Shown piece after piece: positions 14,331-27,700 of a stretch of DNA of 64,000 nucleotides. This DNA comes from Azolla caroliniana (lineage: Eukaryota; Polypodiophyta): NCBI GenBank assembly GCA_043228905.1, contig JBHGNT010000011.1, forward strand, positions 1,550,001 to 1,614,000. Direction: 5' to 3'. The stretch's first letter is position 1, and every line of letters begins with the position of its first letter. Under the pieces are notes generated by a model that was given only the letters and a program-made list of their open reading frames with translations, was not told the DNA's origin and ran no database searches. Made by a program: the position numbers and the translations under genes.

Positions 14331-14443
14331 TATATAAATTAGGGCGGATTTATGAGGAAAGAGATCCTTTGCCTCTCGTCTAAGTCAAAATCAATCCAAT
14401 TTGCTTGCTTACCCTAATTACAATCGATCAGTGAAATCGCGAG
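14319..14443 (+). promoter_or_regulatory. Possible ABCG promoter, 5'-UTR exon and upstream ORF
   Basis: A TATATATATATAAATT sequence at about 14323-14338 could act as a TATA box. Downstream, an ATG at 14352 opens a 21-codon reading frame ending in TAA at 14415-14417, a possible upstream ORF. A GAG|GTAATC sequence at 14441-14449 fits a donor splice site for a non-coding first exon. All of this is inference from position and short motifs; no transcript evidence is available here. Confidence 0.3.
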
Positions 14444-15803
14444 GTAATCTAATCTAAACTAATCTCCCCTCCCTGCCTCTTGCCTCTGTCTCTGCACAAT
14501 TTAACCCTGCTAATCTGCTCCTTTATTAGGCTTAATCACGTAATTAATCGGCCCTCCTCCCTCTTTCATTTCTTTGCCTTAATCGCCCCTCTTAATCCTA
14601 CGCCATTAACAGCTTAACTAATCGCTGCCCCTTCTTAATCGCGATCCTAATCAGTCAATGATCGGAAATGGGATTTGAATGATGCGGGGCTTGGCTACTC
14701 ATATCGAGGAGGGAATTAAATGAGTGAACGAATTTACATATTTTTCTGAGTGAGTAAAATTGGAGGCAAAAAATAAAATAAAACAGAACAAACATTTATT
14801 CAAATAATTTAACTATTTATTTCCTCGTTGATGGAATCGAGGATTAAATTAACATAAAAGCTGAGGAAGAATTAAATTGGGCGCTCTGCAGAAGAATTTC
14901 GTTTACCTCGAGCAGAGCAGCAATCCCCCCCGCCCTTTACTCCGCCCTTAATCCAGATATTAATCCGATAAATTAATTACTATTGCCCCCCCCCTCTAAT
15001 CAGCTTTGGTGGTGATTCGCAGCGATAAAATGATAGGACGCGTGATTAGGAGCGCCTAAGGTCGGTGATTAGGGGCGCTAATGACGGTGGTGGTGATTAG
15101 TGTAGCTAATTGAGTGGAGTTGCCTGTGCTAATTGGGAGGGGTGGTGGCCTGTGTGTGCTAATGATAGCGATGGCAGTGATGATTATTGCTCAATGATGG
15201 CCATCCATAGCGCTCGCTAATGACATTGATGATTAGCGCTAATGCCAAACTGCTTGAGCCAGTAATTTATCGAGTAATGGTTAGTCCTAATGTAAGTAAG
15301 TTAGTAGTGATTAGTACTTATGTTGACAGCAATGATCAGTTCTAAAGGTTGTAGTAATTAGCAACGATTCGTGCTCATTAAAGTCCTTGTAGGGCCACTA
15401 ATCATCATTGCCAAGGATAGAATCATCGGGTGCTAATGGCAGTAATTAGAAGTGCCGATGACAGTAATCATCGCCTCTAATGGCAGTAAATATCGCCTCT
15501 AATGGCAGTAATAATCATCTCTAATGGCAGCAGTGGTCGGTTCTAAGAAGAGTCATTAACAGCGTCTGCGTCGATGATTAGAAGCGTTAATCATAGTAAT
15601 TAGCAAGTGGCGCGATTCAGCCCGTTTCGAAAAGGTCATAATAACTAGGGTGCTAATCCGGGCGAGGTTTGTGCCTGTAATGGAGGCGATTAAGCAGGCA
15701 TCAGTACTAATCATCATCATAATTACGAGAATATTGTATTATTGGAATTATATATATATATGTGTGTGTGTGTGATTAATTAACAAAGGATTAGCAGGTG
15801 CAG
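14444..15803 (+). other. TAATC/GATTA-rich stretch, possible 5'-UTR intron
   Basis: This 1.36 kb is filled with short TAATC, CTAAT, GATTA and TTAATC words. The 5' part (14440-14660) is mostly TTAATC/CTAATC on the + strand. The 3' part (15040-15700) is mostly GATTAG and GCTAATG. Between 15429 and 15540 a unit of about 28 bases resembling CTCTAATGGCAGTAAT repeats four or five times. A donor-like GAG|GTAATC lies at the left end and an acceptor-like GGTGCAG|G at 15803, 18 bases before the proposed ATG, so it may be a 5'-UTR intron. An (AT)n/(GT)n tract occupies about 15750-15774. Confidence 0.35.
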
Positions 15804-15820
15804 GATTAAGGAGGCGACTG

Positions 15821-18800
15821 ATGGGGGAGGAGGAGAGCTATGGCGAGGCACGTGTGGAGATGAGCACGGACACGCACCGCCGGCCCGGGGGCGGCCGAGA
15901 AGAGGAGGAGGAGGAAGAAGAAGAAGACGAGAACGAGATTCTCCTCTACAAAATCCGAAGCAGAATCGACAGGCAAATTACATAAAACTAACTCATTAAT
16001 CACCCTAAAACCAGCTGCTTAGCGAGCTTAATCACTGACCACACACCCACATGAGCTATGAATAAATTATACACCCACATTTCTTGAATCCCTATGCTAT
16101 GTTTTTATCCGGAAGTTTCCGGAATTCGGGGCGAAAGAAGCTAATGGCACACCCACATGAGCTATGTAAGAAATTTACACCCACATTTCTTGAATAATCC
16201 CTATTATATTTTTATTGGGGAAGTTTCTGGAATTCGGGGCGGAAGGAGTTACTCTGGTTGAATTGATGAAAAAAGATGGAGAGGTTCTAAGACCTAATTC
16301 CTCACAATGTGGTGGGTGTTCTGTGTCTATAGTTTCTGAAATCTGAGCCGGTGTGGGTCGCTCACAATGGGCGGCCGCCCCGCCCGAATATGGGTGGGGG
16401 TATTCCGGTAAATGTTTGAAAGTCTGAGGGGCATCATTGCAAATTATTCGAAATATGCCCCCACTACTGAAGCTATCCATCATCATCATCATCATCATAA
16501 TCATCATCATAATCTTTGAATCATTACTGGCAATTTTCGATCGATCAATCGACCGCATTTTGCATTCCACTGAGATCGATTTCCTTTTGCTTTCCGCAGA
16601 GTGGGCGTGCGGTTGCCGACTGTCGAAGTCCGTTTCCAGAACCTGTGTGTGAACGCCGACTGTTATGTCGGGGATAGAGCCATGCCGACCCTTTGGAATG
16701 CTATCCGGAACTCGGTGGAGGCAATGCTGGATCTCATCGGACTCTCGCCCAGCGAGAAGATAAAGCTCTGCATTTTGAAGAGCATCAGCGGGATTGTCCG
16801 ACCATCTCGGTACCCTTTCATGACCTAAAATCTATGGCAATGAAAAAACTCTCTCTCTCTCTCTCTCTCTGTGTTTTTGTACATCAATTGATTTCCAGCT
16901 CCTTCTGTTTGTGTTTAGAACCACGCTTCTTCTCGGCCCCCCGGGTTCGGGAAAGACGACCATGCTAATGGCCCTCGCCGGACAGCTCGACTCGAGCTTA
17001 GAGGTCTCTTCAAATTTGGGCTGCTTTGAGTTCCTTTGATGGATTGGACACATTGCATATGTATGTATTTCATCCTTCTTTCCTCTTCAATGTCCATTTA
17101 ACTAGATTGTGTTCCTTCAGGTGAAGGGAGACATAACATACAATGGATATCGGCTCGACGAGTTCGTGCCGCAAAAGACCTCTTCATATATAAGCCAATC
17201 AGATTTGCATCTCGGCGAATTGACGGTGAGAGAGACTCTCGATTTCTCGTCCAGATGCCAAGGCATTGGCTCCAAATATGGTATCCCTTCTCTTCCTATT
17301 CCCCCAGTGTGTGCTTCTTATAATAATAATAGCAGTAGTAGTAGTAAAAGACATAGTGAATTTAGATCACGTTTTCAGCTCGTAAAGTGTCATTCGATCG
17401 ATCGGCGTTTCCATCGCAGATTTGTTACGAGAAGTTTGTCGAAGAGAGAAAGAGCTAGGCATTCTTCCCGATCCCGATCTCGATGCCTTTATGAAGGTAT
17501 TAACACGCGAGATGTTTGGATTCACAAACAAGGGGGGAGGTGGGTTAGTTTGCCACACAAAAATTTCCTCGGATAGCAATTTTCTAATGGCTCTTTGGAG
17601 GATGATTCAAGGGCATAAATGGGGGGCACGGGGGCATTCGGGGAATTACGAGAGAAACTTGGGAGGGTATTTCGGGAGCTCGTTTTTCCTCTTGTTTTGA
17701 TACAATACTTGGCAATGGATATGTAAACCCAACATCAGTTTGCTTGACCAAGTTGTGACTCTACGTGTGTAATTCAGGCCACTGCGGTTGCTGGGGCAAA
17801 ACGGGGCATCCAGACCGATTACATCTCAAAGGTTCGATCTTAACAAAGATGAAAAGAAAGAAATGTGCACTAAACCATTAAGGATTTCGGGATACTCTAT
17901 GCATATGAGTAGGCATTTGTATGTTAAATAATTTGCACTTGATGATGCAGTTGCTTGGACTTGAAACTTGTGCTGATACCATCGTCGGGGACAACATGAT
18001 AAGAGGAGTCTCGGGGGGCCAAAAGAAACGTGTCACGACAGGTATAAATATACAGTATGTTTTTCTGTTCCTTGGCTATATGTATATCGTACCGAGGAAA
18101 TGTGCATGCTGCCATGAATGTAAGTAAGATCACACATTCAACCAGACTCACATACTTGTAACCAATGCACACCACCAATCACCCTGAGATGATGACCTTG
18201 TTTCTTGTGTCTCAACTAGGCGAAATGATCGTTGGTCCCACCCGGACATTATTCATGGACGAGATTTCATCTGGTCTCGACAGCTCTACCACGTACCAGA
18301 TCATCAAAAGCTTAAGCCAGTTTGCTCACCATCTGGATTACACAATTTTGATCTCTCTTCTTCAGCCAGCCCCTGAAACGTATGATTTGTTCGATGATAT
18401 TATACTCCTCTCAGAAGGGTACATTGTTTACCAAGGTCCTCGAGAACATGTCCTCGACTTCTTCAAAGCATGTGGCTTCAAATGCCCTGATCGAAAAGGG
18501 ACCGCGGACTTCTTGCAGGAGGTGGTTTATTATGCAAAAGAAGCCTCAATATAATTATAGAACAATTTCTTAGAAAATCATGTACTTCTTTTTGTAGGTT
18601 ACCTCTCAAAAAGATCAGAGACAGTATTGGTTTAACCAACAGAAGTGCTACCAATACATCTCCCCCAAGGAATTCGCAAAGCGTTTCGAGCAACATCATG
18701 TGGGTAAAAGCAATAAACTTTATATGTCAATACCATTCGAGAAATCAGAAGGTCATGCTGCAGCATTGTCATTTACCAAGCATACCGTTAGCAATATGGA

Positions 18801-21800
18801 AATGCTCAAAACTTGCTTTGCGAGAGAAGTTCTTCTTATAAGGCGGAATTCATTTGTATTCATATTCCGAACTACACAGGTGCCTGAACTGCTTTTTTAT
18901 TCATACATTGTATGTGCGAGTTGTGCTTGAACTAATATATAGACATGTTGGCTTTTATAGATTGTAATTATGGCATTCATTGCAATGACCGTGTTTTTTC
19001 GCTCACGAATGCATCGGAAAGAAGAGACAGATGGAGAGCACTATCTTGGTGCACTCTTTTTTGGATTGATCATAAATATGTTCAACGGATACCCAGAAAT
19101 TGCCTTTATATTGTTTCGCCTTCCAGTGTTCTTCAAACAAAGGTCTTTATATTTTTACCCAGCATGGGCTTTTGCTCTACCGACATTTTTGACACGGCTT
19201 CCAATGTCTATATTAGAATCTGGCGTGTGGGTTTTAATGACATATTACACCATGGGTTTTGCTCCTGAAGCAAGCAGGTAATTGTATGTGTGTGAACGAA
19301 GTTAGTTTCTCTTCAAAAATATGGTTGAATTTGCTGTTATGACAATCAATGTTAATGACATTACTCACTGGGTTCTGTTTTCGATGCCATATTTTGTGCA
19401 GATTTTTTAAGCAATTTCTTCTTCTTTTCTCCCTACATCAAATGTCAACATCTTTGTTTAGACTTATCGGAGGGGTGTGCCGAACCATGGTTGTATCAGG
19501 AACTGGGGGTTCAATAAGCCTTTTCATGATATTCTTACTGGGAGGATATGTTGTACCTAAAGGTTTGTATCTTACAAATTCCCTGTTTTTACTCATTGGT
19601 TGTTATCGACTCATGGTACCGTTCGCACCACAATCTATCAACAATCCCAATATGCTCAAGTTACCTGCATCTTATGTAGTTTTCTTGTCTTACAGATAGA
19701 CTTCCAACATGGTGGTCATGGGGATATTGGTTATCGCCTCTTACATATGCACAAAATGCTGTTAGTGTCAACGAATTGCTTGCGCCTGAATGGAATCATG
19801 TAAGTTTCTGTCTCTCTCGATAAATACCAGGGTGATATCATCCAAATGCTTTCATTGCTTGAAAACCTAGAACCATCATAAAATTGGAGATGCAAGTTCT
19901 AGAACACATGTTTCTTTCATACTGTCAAAATTTGTCTCAATAAGGAGGCATCACTCGGAATAGGATGGTGGTATAAAAGATTTATCATTCAAGTTGCTCC
20001 ATAAACAATAGATCATACCTTCAAACTGCCTGCATTCTATGAGATGTATATGCAAGATAAAGAGTGAAGCAAATATCAGAGAACAGCTGCATAAACTGCA
20101 GCACAGTGTGTTTGATTCTTGATCTAAAAGCTAAATCAAAATGTACATATTTCAAATAAAACATCACTAGAACTATTGGCATGAGACTACAAGTACAAAT
20201 TTTCTGATTCTGTATATGACTACTGTAGAATTGTTCATCAGGCCATTAGGTTTGGTTATCGACAGTCTAGATAGTCTCGTTTGGACTAACTCACTATGTC
20301 GAGAACTTAAAGGGAACTGTTGAATACTTTACAAGTTCGGCGTTCTACTCTCATCTTTTGCCTTACTTCAGAACTGGATTAACCAAGCTTTTGTTCCAGA
20401 ATTTGTTTTACATGTATTGATCAATGCATTCATGAATTGAGCATGAGGTTTGTGAGTTGAATATAAGACTCTACAACAAAATAGGGCACTGAAAAAAAGT
20501 GTCGGAAAATCATGATATCCCAACAAATATTTTACTCACTTTTTGTCTTACTTGAGAACTGCATTAACGAAGTTTTTTTCCGAATAAACAATAGGTGTTG
20601 GTCAATAATAATACAGCGCTCGGTGTAAAAGTGTTGAGAAATCACGATATCCCAACTGAAGACTATTGGTATTGGCTTGGCACTGGAGTGCTACTGGGAA
20701 TGGCAATTTTGTTCAATCTTCTTTTCACTGTGGTGCTTGCATACGTAAAAGGTATGTTGTTTCCCTGGCTGAAATTACCAGCAAAGTTTTGTTTGCTATG
20801 TAAATTTTTTTCGTCTAAACTGATTGCAACAAACACTTAATAGCACCTGGAAGGACACAAGCGGTAATTTCAAAAGACACGCTAAATGAGATCAGAAATC
20901 AGGAAAGGAATGAACAAAATGATTTTACCCTTCATGACAAAGACAATATTGGTATACCTCATAGCCCTCTCTCTACACAATCTTATGAACACTGCTCTTA
21001 TTGGTGCTCTTCAATTGGAATTTCCATAGTCTTTGCTGACATAATATTTATGCTATGTTCCAGAAAGGTACCCGGCCAATGAGCATATTGCATATACATC
21101 TTTTACAAAAATTGGTGCGGAAACAACAATAAAAATCCAACAGAGGAAAGGGATGATCTTGCCTTTTCAGCCATTGACAATATCCTTTTCAGATATCTAC
21201 TACTCTGTTGATATGCCTCGGGTATATTTATTAGGACCAATACATCAAGTTAACAAAGGTCATGTATGATCAAGGATCATTGGTTATAACACATCTTTGA
21301 CAAATACAGGAGCTCCGAGAACAAGGCGTGATGGACATTAGGCTTCCACTTCTCCAAGGCATTACAGGAGCATTCAGACCTGGTGTTCTCACAGCATTGA
21401 TGGGTATAAGTGGTGCTGGGAAAACCACCCTTATGGATGTGCTCTCTGGCCGAAAAACAGGTGGTTATATTGAGGGGAGTATAAACATTTCAGGGTTCCC
21501 GAAACGACAGGAAACATTTGCCAGAATTTCTGGCTATTGTGAACAAAATGACATTCATTCTCCACAAGTTACGGTTTATGAATCACTTCTGTTCTCTGCT
21601 TGGCTGCGTCTCTCACCTGATATCAATGCAGGCTCCAAAAAGGTATGAATTACCTTATTTATTCTCACAACTTGTGGAGAGAAATTGCTCCACAGAATTA
21701 GACTAGATATAAAACCAAAAGTTTCGAGTCATACGTTGGTCTTAAAATTTTCAGGCATTTGTCAATGAGGTCATGGAGCTAGTTGAGCTAGACACATTAA

Positions 21801-24476
21801 GGGACACAGTTGTGGGAATACCAGGATTGACTGGCCTATCAACAGAGCAACGAAAACGTCTCACCATAGCTGTGGAGCTGGTCGCAAATCCTTCTATAAT
21901 CTTTATGGATGAACCAACATCTGGCCTTGATGCACGAGCCGCGGCAATCGTCATGCGAACTGTAAGAAATACAGTTGATACCGGAAGAACAGTGGTTTGT
22001 ACCATTCATCAACCTGGAATTGATATCTTTGAAGCTTTTGATGAGGTTTGGCCAAACCCATGTTTTGAACTCGAATCAGATTTGATCTGATTCTATGACT
22101 TTGATTGTATTCCCTCATAAATCTGACACTATTTTTTGTGTGGGTCCCAGCTGTTGCTATTGAAAAGGGGAGGGCAAGTTATCTATGCAGGGCCTCTGGG
22201 TAATCAATCATCCCATGTGATAGAGTACTTTCAGGTACATTTTCGTTTATAAAGCCTATAAAGAACAGAATCTTCTGGTAGCATAGAAGTTGACATGTTC
22301 TGTGTAGGCCATTCCTGGAGTGCCAAAGATCAAACAAGGTTATAATCCTGCTACATGGATGCTAGAGGCCACATGTGCATCAGTCGAATCACAACTCAAA
22401 ATAGATTTTGCTCACGTATATCAAAACTCAGATCTCTATAGGTATATATCATAAATAATGACTGCCTCTGGTTATAGAACCCACTTTGACGTATTGTTTG
22501 TACTACTTTCAACAGGCAAAACAAGCTACTTGTCAAGGAATTGAGCCAGGCGGACCCAGATGCACATGATATCACATTTGACACACTATATTCTCTCTCT
22601 TCTTTCGATCAGATAAAATGTTGTCTTTGGAAACAGAACTTGACATACTGGCGTAGCCCAGACTACAATTGCACTCGGTTTCTTTTCTCACTTATATGCG
22701 CCTTGCTGTTTGGCACGATATTCTGGAATGTGGGTGAGAAACAGTAAGTTCTCTATCCCAGGATATCAAAACCATTCATTAGGTTGGCCATTTTCAAATA
22801 TTGTATTTTTATTTTTTACATTCACAGGAACACTGAGGGGGGTCTCTTGAATGTAATGGGAGCCATGTATGGTGCAGTCATGTTTGTTGGCATAAGCAAC
22901 TGTTCAACTGTACAGCCAGTAGTGGCAGTTGAAAGGACAGTTTTCTACCGGGAGCGAGCAGCCGGAATGTATTCTGCCCTCCCATATGCATTTGCTCATG
23001 TAAGATAAGTTTTTGATACTAGAAACAAGTATGATTTTGCATTGCATCTTTTTGCATGAAACTGCTGAGATTTGGCATTCTACTTCATTGCACAGAAGTC
23101 CTGATAATTGTACATTGCCAGGTGGTTATCGAGATTCCTTTCATATTTCTACAAACGCTTCTTTATGCTGTGATTGTATACTCTATGATGAACTTGCCTT
23201 GGGTAGCTTCAAAGTTCTTTTGGTTTTTCTTCATGATGTACTTCACATTCCTTTACTTCACTTACTATGGTATGATGGCTGTATCAATCACACCTAACAT
23301 TGAAGTGGCGGCAATTGTGGCTTCTACCTTTTATTCTCTTTTCAATCTATTCTCGGGATTTTACATACCAAAACCAGTAAGTGAATCAATCCATCACTCT
23401 CTCTTTAAGTGTTGTATTTATTAAAAAATAGATCTGTTGCATAATATATGAATATAACCTACAAGAAGCATATGTATTTAAGTCTACACCAATAAATGAG
23501 GATTATGTATTGATCAAAGCATATGTATGTATCCAACCCAACGCATCTGGAATCTCACCCAACTAACCATAGCTCTGATGATAGCATCAACCCATGTTTA
23601 ATCACTTTTTCAGATCACTACCATAGCTTTGATTATAGCATCGCTCCATTTTGATTAAGCAAGCATATCTTGAGTAGCATCTTTCCAATTTGATCAATTC
23701 CTCACCTGGCAACTGTAGCTTCAATTACATAATCATTAATCCATGCTAGTCAATTTATCACTGGACAAGCATGACTTTTGTAGCATGAAACCTTAAACCA
23801 CGGCTTTGGTTAGCAACCATATATTTAATTACAGCTTTATCATTGGACAACTACAAATTGAGTAGCATTACTCAAATTTGATCAATTTCTCGCGTGACAA
23901 CTTTATCTCTGATTATAGCATTATCAATCCACGGTGTTAGTCAATTTACTGTTGGATAACCATGACTTGGTCAGTTTCAATCATTTCTTTGAGTAGTATC
24001 AATCCATTTTGATCAACTTTTTAATTGAAAATTCACAACCATATCTTTTGAGTAAAGCATCATTCCATTTTGATAAATTTGTGACTTTTAAAGAGGTCAA
24101 CTGTATAGATAGATAATGTTTCACTTATAAAAACATTGCGATTCATTAATTGATCAACATTGTAATTCAATGAGCTAACTAACTCACATAATACTTTACT
24201 GCGCAGATGATACCTGGATGGTGGATATGGTACTATTGGATATGTCCGGTGGCATGGACAGTGTATGGAATCATAACTGCCCAATATGGAGATGTCAATG
24301 ATAAGATAAATCTCATGAATGGGAACACGACCACTGTCAGATTGTATGTGGAGGAACGCCTAGGATATGACCATGACTTTCTGGGTGTAGTGGCCACAGT
24401 ATTGGTGGCTTTCTCTCTCTTCTTTGCTCTGATGTATGCATTCTGCATCAAATACTTAAACTTCCAACACAGATGA
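15821..24476 (+). CDS. PDR-type ABCG transporter (full-size, 23 coding exons)
   Basis: Full-size ABC transporter of the plant pleiotropic-drug-resistance (ABCG) subfamily, a membrane pump that uses ATP to export hormones, terpenoids, waxes or other hydrophobic compounds; the substrate cannot be read from sequence. Proposed exons: 15821-15972, 16600-16809, 16919-17003, 17121-17280, 17420-17496, 17778-17831, 17951-18041, 18220-18521, 18598-18879, 18961-19277, 19402-19562, 19696-19799, 20595-20751, 20844-20951, 21064-21221, 21310-21642, 21755-22045, 22151-22234, 22308-22441, 22516-22743, 22828-22999, 23122-23376, 24207-24476. Phases join without a break to 1,394 residues, close to the family's usual 1,400-1,450. 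NBD1: Walker [10 protein letters not shown] (about 127-135), signature VSGGQ (266-270), Walker B FMDE (288-291), and SLLQP where an H-loop would be. NBD2: GISGAGKTT (838-846), LSTEQ (945-949), FMDE (967-970), H-loop TIHQP (His about 1002). Each is followed by an ABC2-type membrane domain. Odd points: the first intron uses a GC donor (AG|GCAAAT), and the N-terminus is short, with a poly-Glu run and no WAALEKLPT-like motif. The start is the weakest part. Confidence 0.93.
16477..16513. repeat. (CAT)n microsatellite in first coding intron
   Basis: About eleven ATC/CAT triplets with two ATA interruptions, inside the proposed GC-AG intron of the ABCG gene (15973-16599). Confidence 0.9.
20362..20594 (+). 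repeat. Decayed partial duplicate of ABCG exon 13 in intron 12
   Basis: Intron 12 (19800-20594) contains CTTACTTCAGAACTGGATTA at 20362 and a near copy at 20547, just before the true acceptor. It also contains GAAAATCATGATATCCCAAC ending at 20524, close to exon 13's GAGAAATCACGATATCCCAAC ending at 20656. The order acceptor-flank then exon fragment is the same in both, so this looks like an old tandem duplication of the acceptor and the first third of exon 13, the upstream copy having lost its reading frame. Confidence 0.6.
23560..24085. repeat. Degenerate repeats in ABCG intron 22
   Basis: The 830-base last intron (23377-24206) repeats versions of ATAGCATCAATCCATTTTGATCAA together with phrases such as GACAACYATAGCTTTGATTA. 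Five to seven diverged copies at uneven 50-110 base spacing can be followed from about 23560 to 24085. It appears to be a decayed minisatellite confined to the intron. Confidence 0.6.
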
Positions 24477-24780
24477 TGATGAAAACAAAAAATGGATGCA
24501 GAATTGAGAAGGAGAAAGAAAATCAATGAGATAAATACATCGAATCGCCCATCACAGATGAAGGAAGCTGAAAATTTTACTCAGAGGAAAGCGGTTGAGG
24601 GGATCAAAAAGATAATAGAGGGAGGGTATATATATATATATTCGAAGATTGGATCAGATAAAATGGATGAAAAGAAAGAATGGAGATTTTTACCTGATGT
24701 TGGCTCCTCAAACAAAATCGCCCACGAAACAGAGAAAAAAAAAACAGAGAGAAGGGGGGGGGGGTACTTATTTCGTTAGT
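24477..24780 (+). other. ABCG 3' flank, probable 3'-UTR
   Basis: Purine-rich sequence follows the TGA at 24474-24476. It includes an (TA)n tract near 24628-24642, an A9 run near 24734, and a run of about 12 G near 24756-24767. No clear AATAAA polyadenylation signal was found, though plant signals are often degenerate. Confidence 0.35.
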
Positions 24781-27700
24781 GTTCACACTCTGCCCAAATG
24801 TCCGGACAAAAGTTGTATAGACACATCCAATATGTATATATCCTTTTCACACCTATCCAATTGGCCACTCCCACTTGTCCACACTAGTCCATTTGGCCCC
24901 CAATCAATGTCCAATACCCCATTCTTGTCAAAACTTTCTATTAACCCAAAAAATTTTGTTCCTTTTTTAACATCCCCCCCCCCCCCATCACAGACAACCC
25001 AAAAAATATATATTGCTAATTATTTCTCATTCTGGTAGTCCTTTTCTTGTGTTTCCTCATGCTATCGTTGCGCCAAGGCTTGCTCTCTTCTCTTCTGTGT
25101 GTATCATTTCGGCTTCTATGGAATGTGTCCCACGAAGGAACATATTTTGTATGTTGATTACCATTTTCCTCTTCTCTTCGACACTTTTTGTTGCCTTGGA
25201 TTTGCACCCAACCCATCAACCTTCGCATTCGATGACATTGTTCGGAAAAGTCACCCCCTCTAGTAGTTCCTCGTAGGGATTATTTGTCAATTTTGTTGTC
25301 GTTGATGTGGCATGCCATTCATGTGTGTGTGGCAATTGTCAGGCCTATCGTTTGCACCTCAACTATAGTACATCAACCTTTGTAAACCATAGCAAGGCTT
25401 GTCATATGTTTGGACTTGGAGTTTTTATTTGCTTTTTGTAGGTTGAATATTAGATGTTTTACCCTTGCAACTTTAGTTATAAAGTTGGCTCTAGTAATGC
25501 TTGCATTTATGCAAAACTTGGAGGTGTTAGATTGCCAAAACGGCTAATCCCCAAAAAGGTGTTAGATTTATCTCTCCCCTCTCTCTTTTACTTCTCATTC
25601 ATTCATTCTTTGAGTGTAGTATTGGAATGTTTACAAAAACATTCACTATGATTGACCATTGTAGTAGTGTTATGGATAAGGTGACAAAAATAACGTGTCG
25701 ATAATGCCTCAAATATTATTTACACTCCCTAGATATGTCAATAAACTTTTCTCCCTCTTTTACCATAAGCTTATCGAGCCATGGCTTGACATCAAACACG
25801 CTGTCTTTTCTCTATGATGACATTGATAGGGGCATTTAACCAACCAACGTCATGCTCCTGAATGCTTTCAAATGAACTTGTACCTCTTTATATGGAATGG
25901 GCAACATCCTATCAATTTCTTGAATTTAGGTGGACCAATGGTGGTGGCGAAAGTATAAGATTTTGTTTGTTAGTGGTTAGTTCAAATCCAAGTAGAAATA
26001 TTCTTACCTAGCAATACCCCTTTAGAAGCCTAAGTTATTGTCCCAATTTCCATAGTGAATTAAATCTTTTCATGATAATTCCATAATGTTTCAATCCACT
26101 TGTTGTGAAACTAGTCTTTATGACGTTGCTATCGAAGCGGACTTAGAAAATACGTAAATGGATGAGGTGTGCATATAATCCTTTGAACATCAAAGAAAGT
26201 AATATTCAATGAGATCCCATTTTTTGGGACCACATTGGTGTGTCTCATATTAGCTAGAAGTTGATAACAACGTAGTGTAGTGATACAATTTGAACAATAT
26301 TGGGTTCTTTTGCCGTATATTGTAATTGTTTCCTAATATTTGACCCTATGATATAATATGTATTAACGTTGAACTATCATATCATGCATATTATCTTTGT
26401 CCACGCTGCCGATAAATGTCACTCTTTAATGTATTCATACTACAATGTACATCTATATGCATGTAACTTGCATTGAAGGTGAACTTTTTCCACCAAAATT
26501 TAATTATGCTCTCTCTCTTTTGATGTATTCTAACTATGATGTACCTTCAGCTTCCATGTATACAACATATTGTTAAAAATATGTTTGAAAACCAATGTAT
26601 CTAATGTCGTGGTCTTTCTATTCATTTTTCTAACGTCGTGTCCACCAACATATTTTCTCCCATAATATGAAGTGACATATAGTACCTACATGAAATACTA
26701 TTTTCTGCATGACTTTCATCGATGCCGGTATAGTTGTTGTGTACCCTCATGTTATTCCCAATATAGCAAAAATCAATAAACAATAGCGACATTCATAGAA
26801 TGACAGAGAAAAATGTGTCATGTTTATGATTGTATTTGTTGATATATATTCTCATTTTCCTTTTTATGTTAAATGAATTACAAACTTGTTCATGACGTTG
26901 TTCGTAAAAAGCCTTGGTTTGTGGAAGTTGCACATGACATCCAATAGTTGAAGATAAAATGCCATTCAAGAGGGTAAAATTGTGGGAGAAGTACACCTAG
27001 CAACATGATTACAAATGAATGTGATATTGACATATCTATATGTTGAGTTGATATGATACATACATTTTTGAAAAGGCTGTTGATCTCTAGAAAGTGTTTG
27101 CCAATGGAAACCTAAGGGATGATTTCCCTTGTCTTGGGTATGTACAAGCAATACTCATATTTTAGAAACCGTCGTTAGCACATGGCACATCACACAACAG
27201 ACTCCTTTGCTATTTCTAGGCATCCAAAAACTTTTCATCTCTGAACTCCTATTTTAGAAACTCTTGCTAGCACATGGCACATCACACAAGAGATCCCCTT
27301 GATGTTTCTTGGTGTTCAGAAACTTTAAGCTATTAACCCGTTAAGCCAAGACTTTGTGGTTTTGTTCAAGCTTAAATGGATTTATTGTTGATTGCGATGT
27401 ATAAGTTCCAATTCCATAATAGGTGGATGGAAACTCCTTCTAGAACATTCGTCTCTTGTTCAACAAGGCTAACACATTGGGGTATTTTAGGCATTCTCTT
27501 CACAATGTATCTTAGATTAAATGTTTGGCTTATCCATAAAGGAAATAGTATCTATAAACCTTTATACCCTCCCAAGTGCGATAAAACAATTATAATGTTA
27601 AATACGAAAGAGTTATAAAAGTGAAATTGTAGATCTTTTGTAAGAGTTCTTCCTCGTTTTGACTCCATATAGCTAAAGCCTAAGCCTCTCGCTTTTCTCC

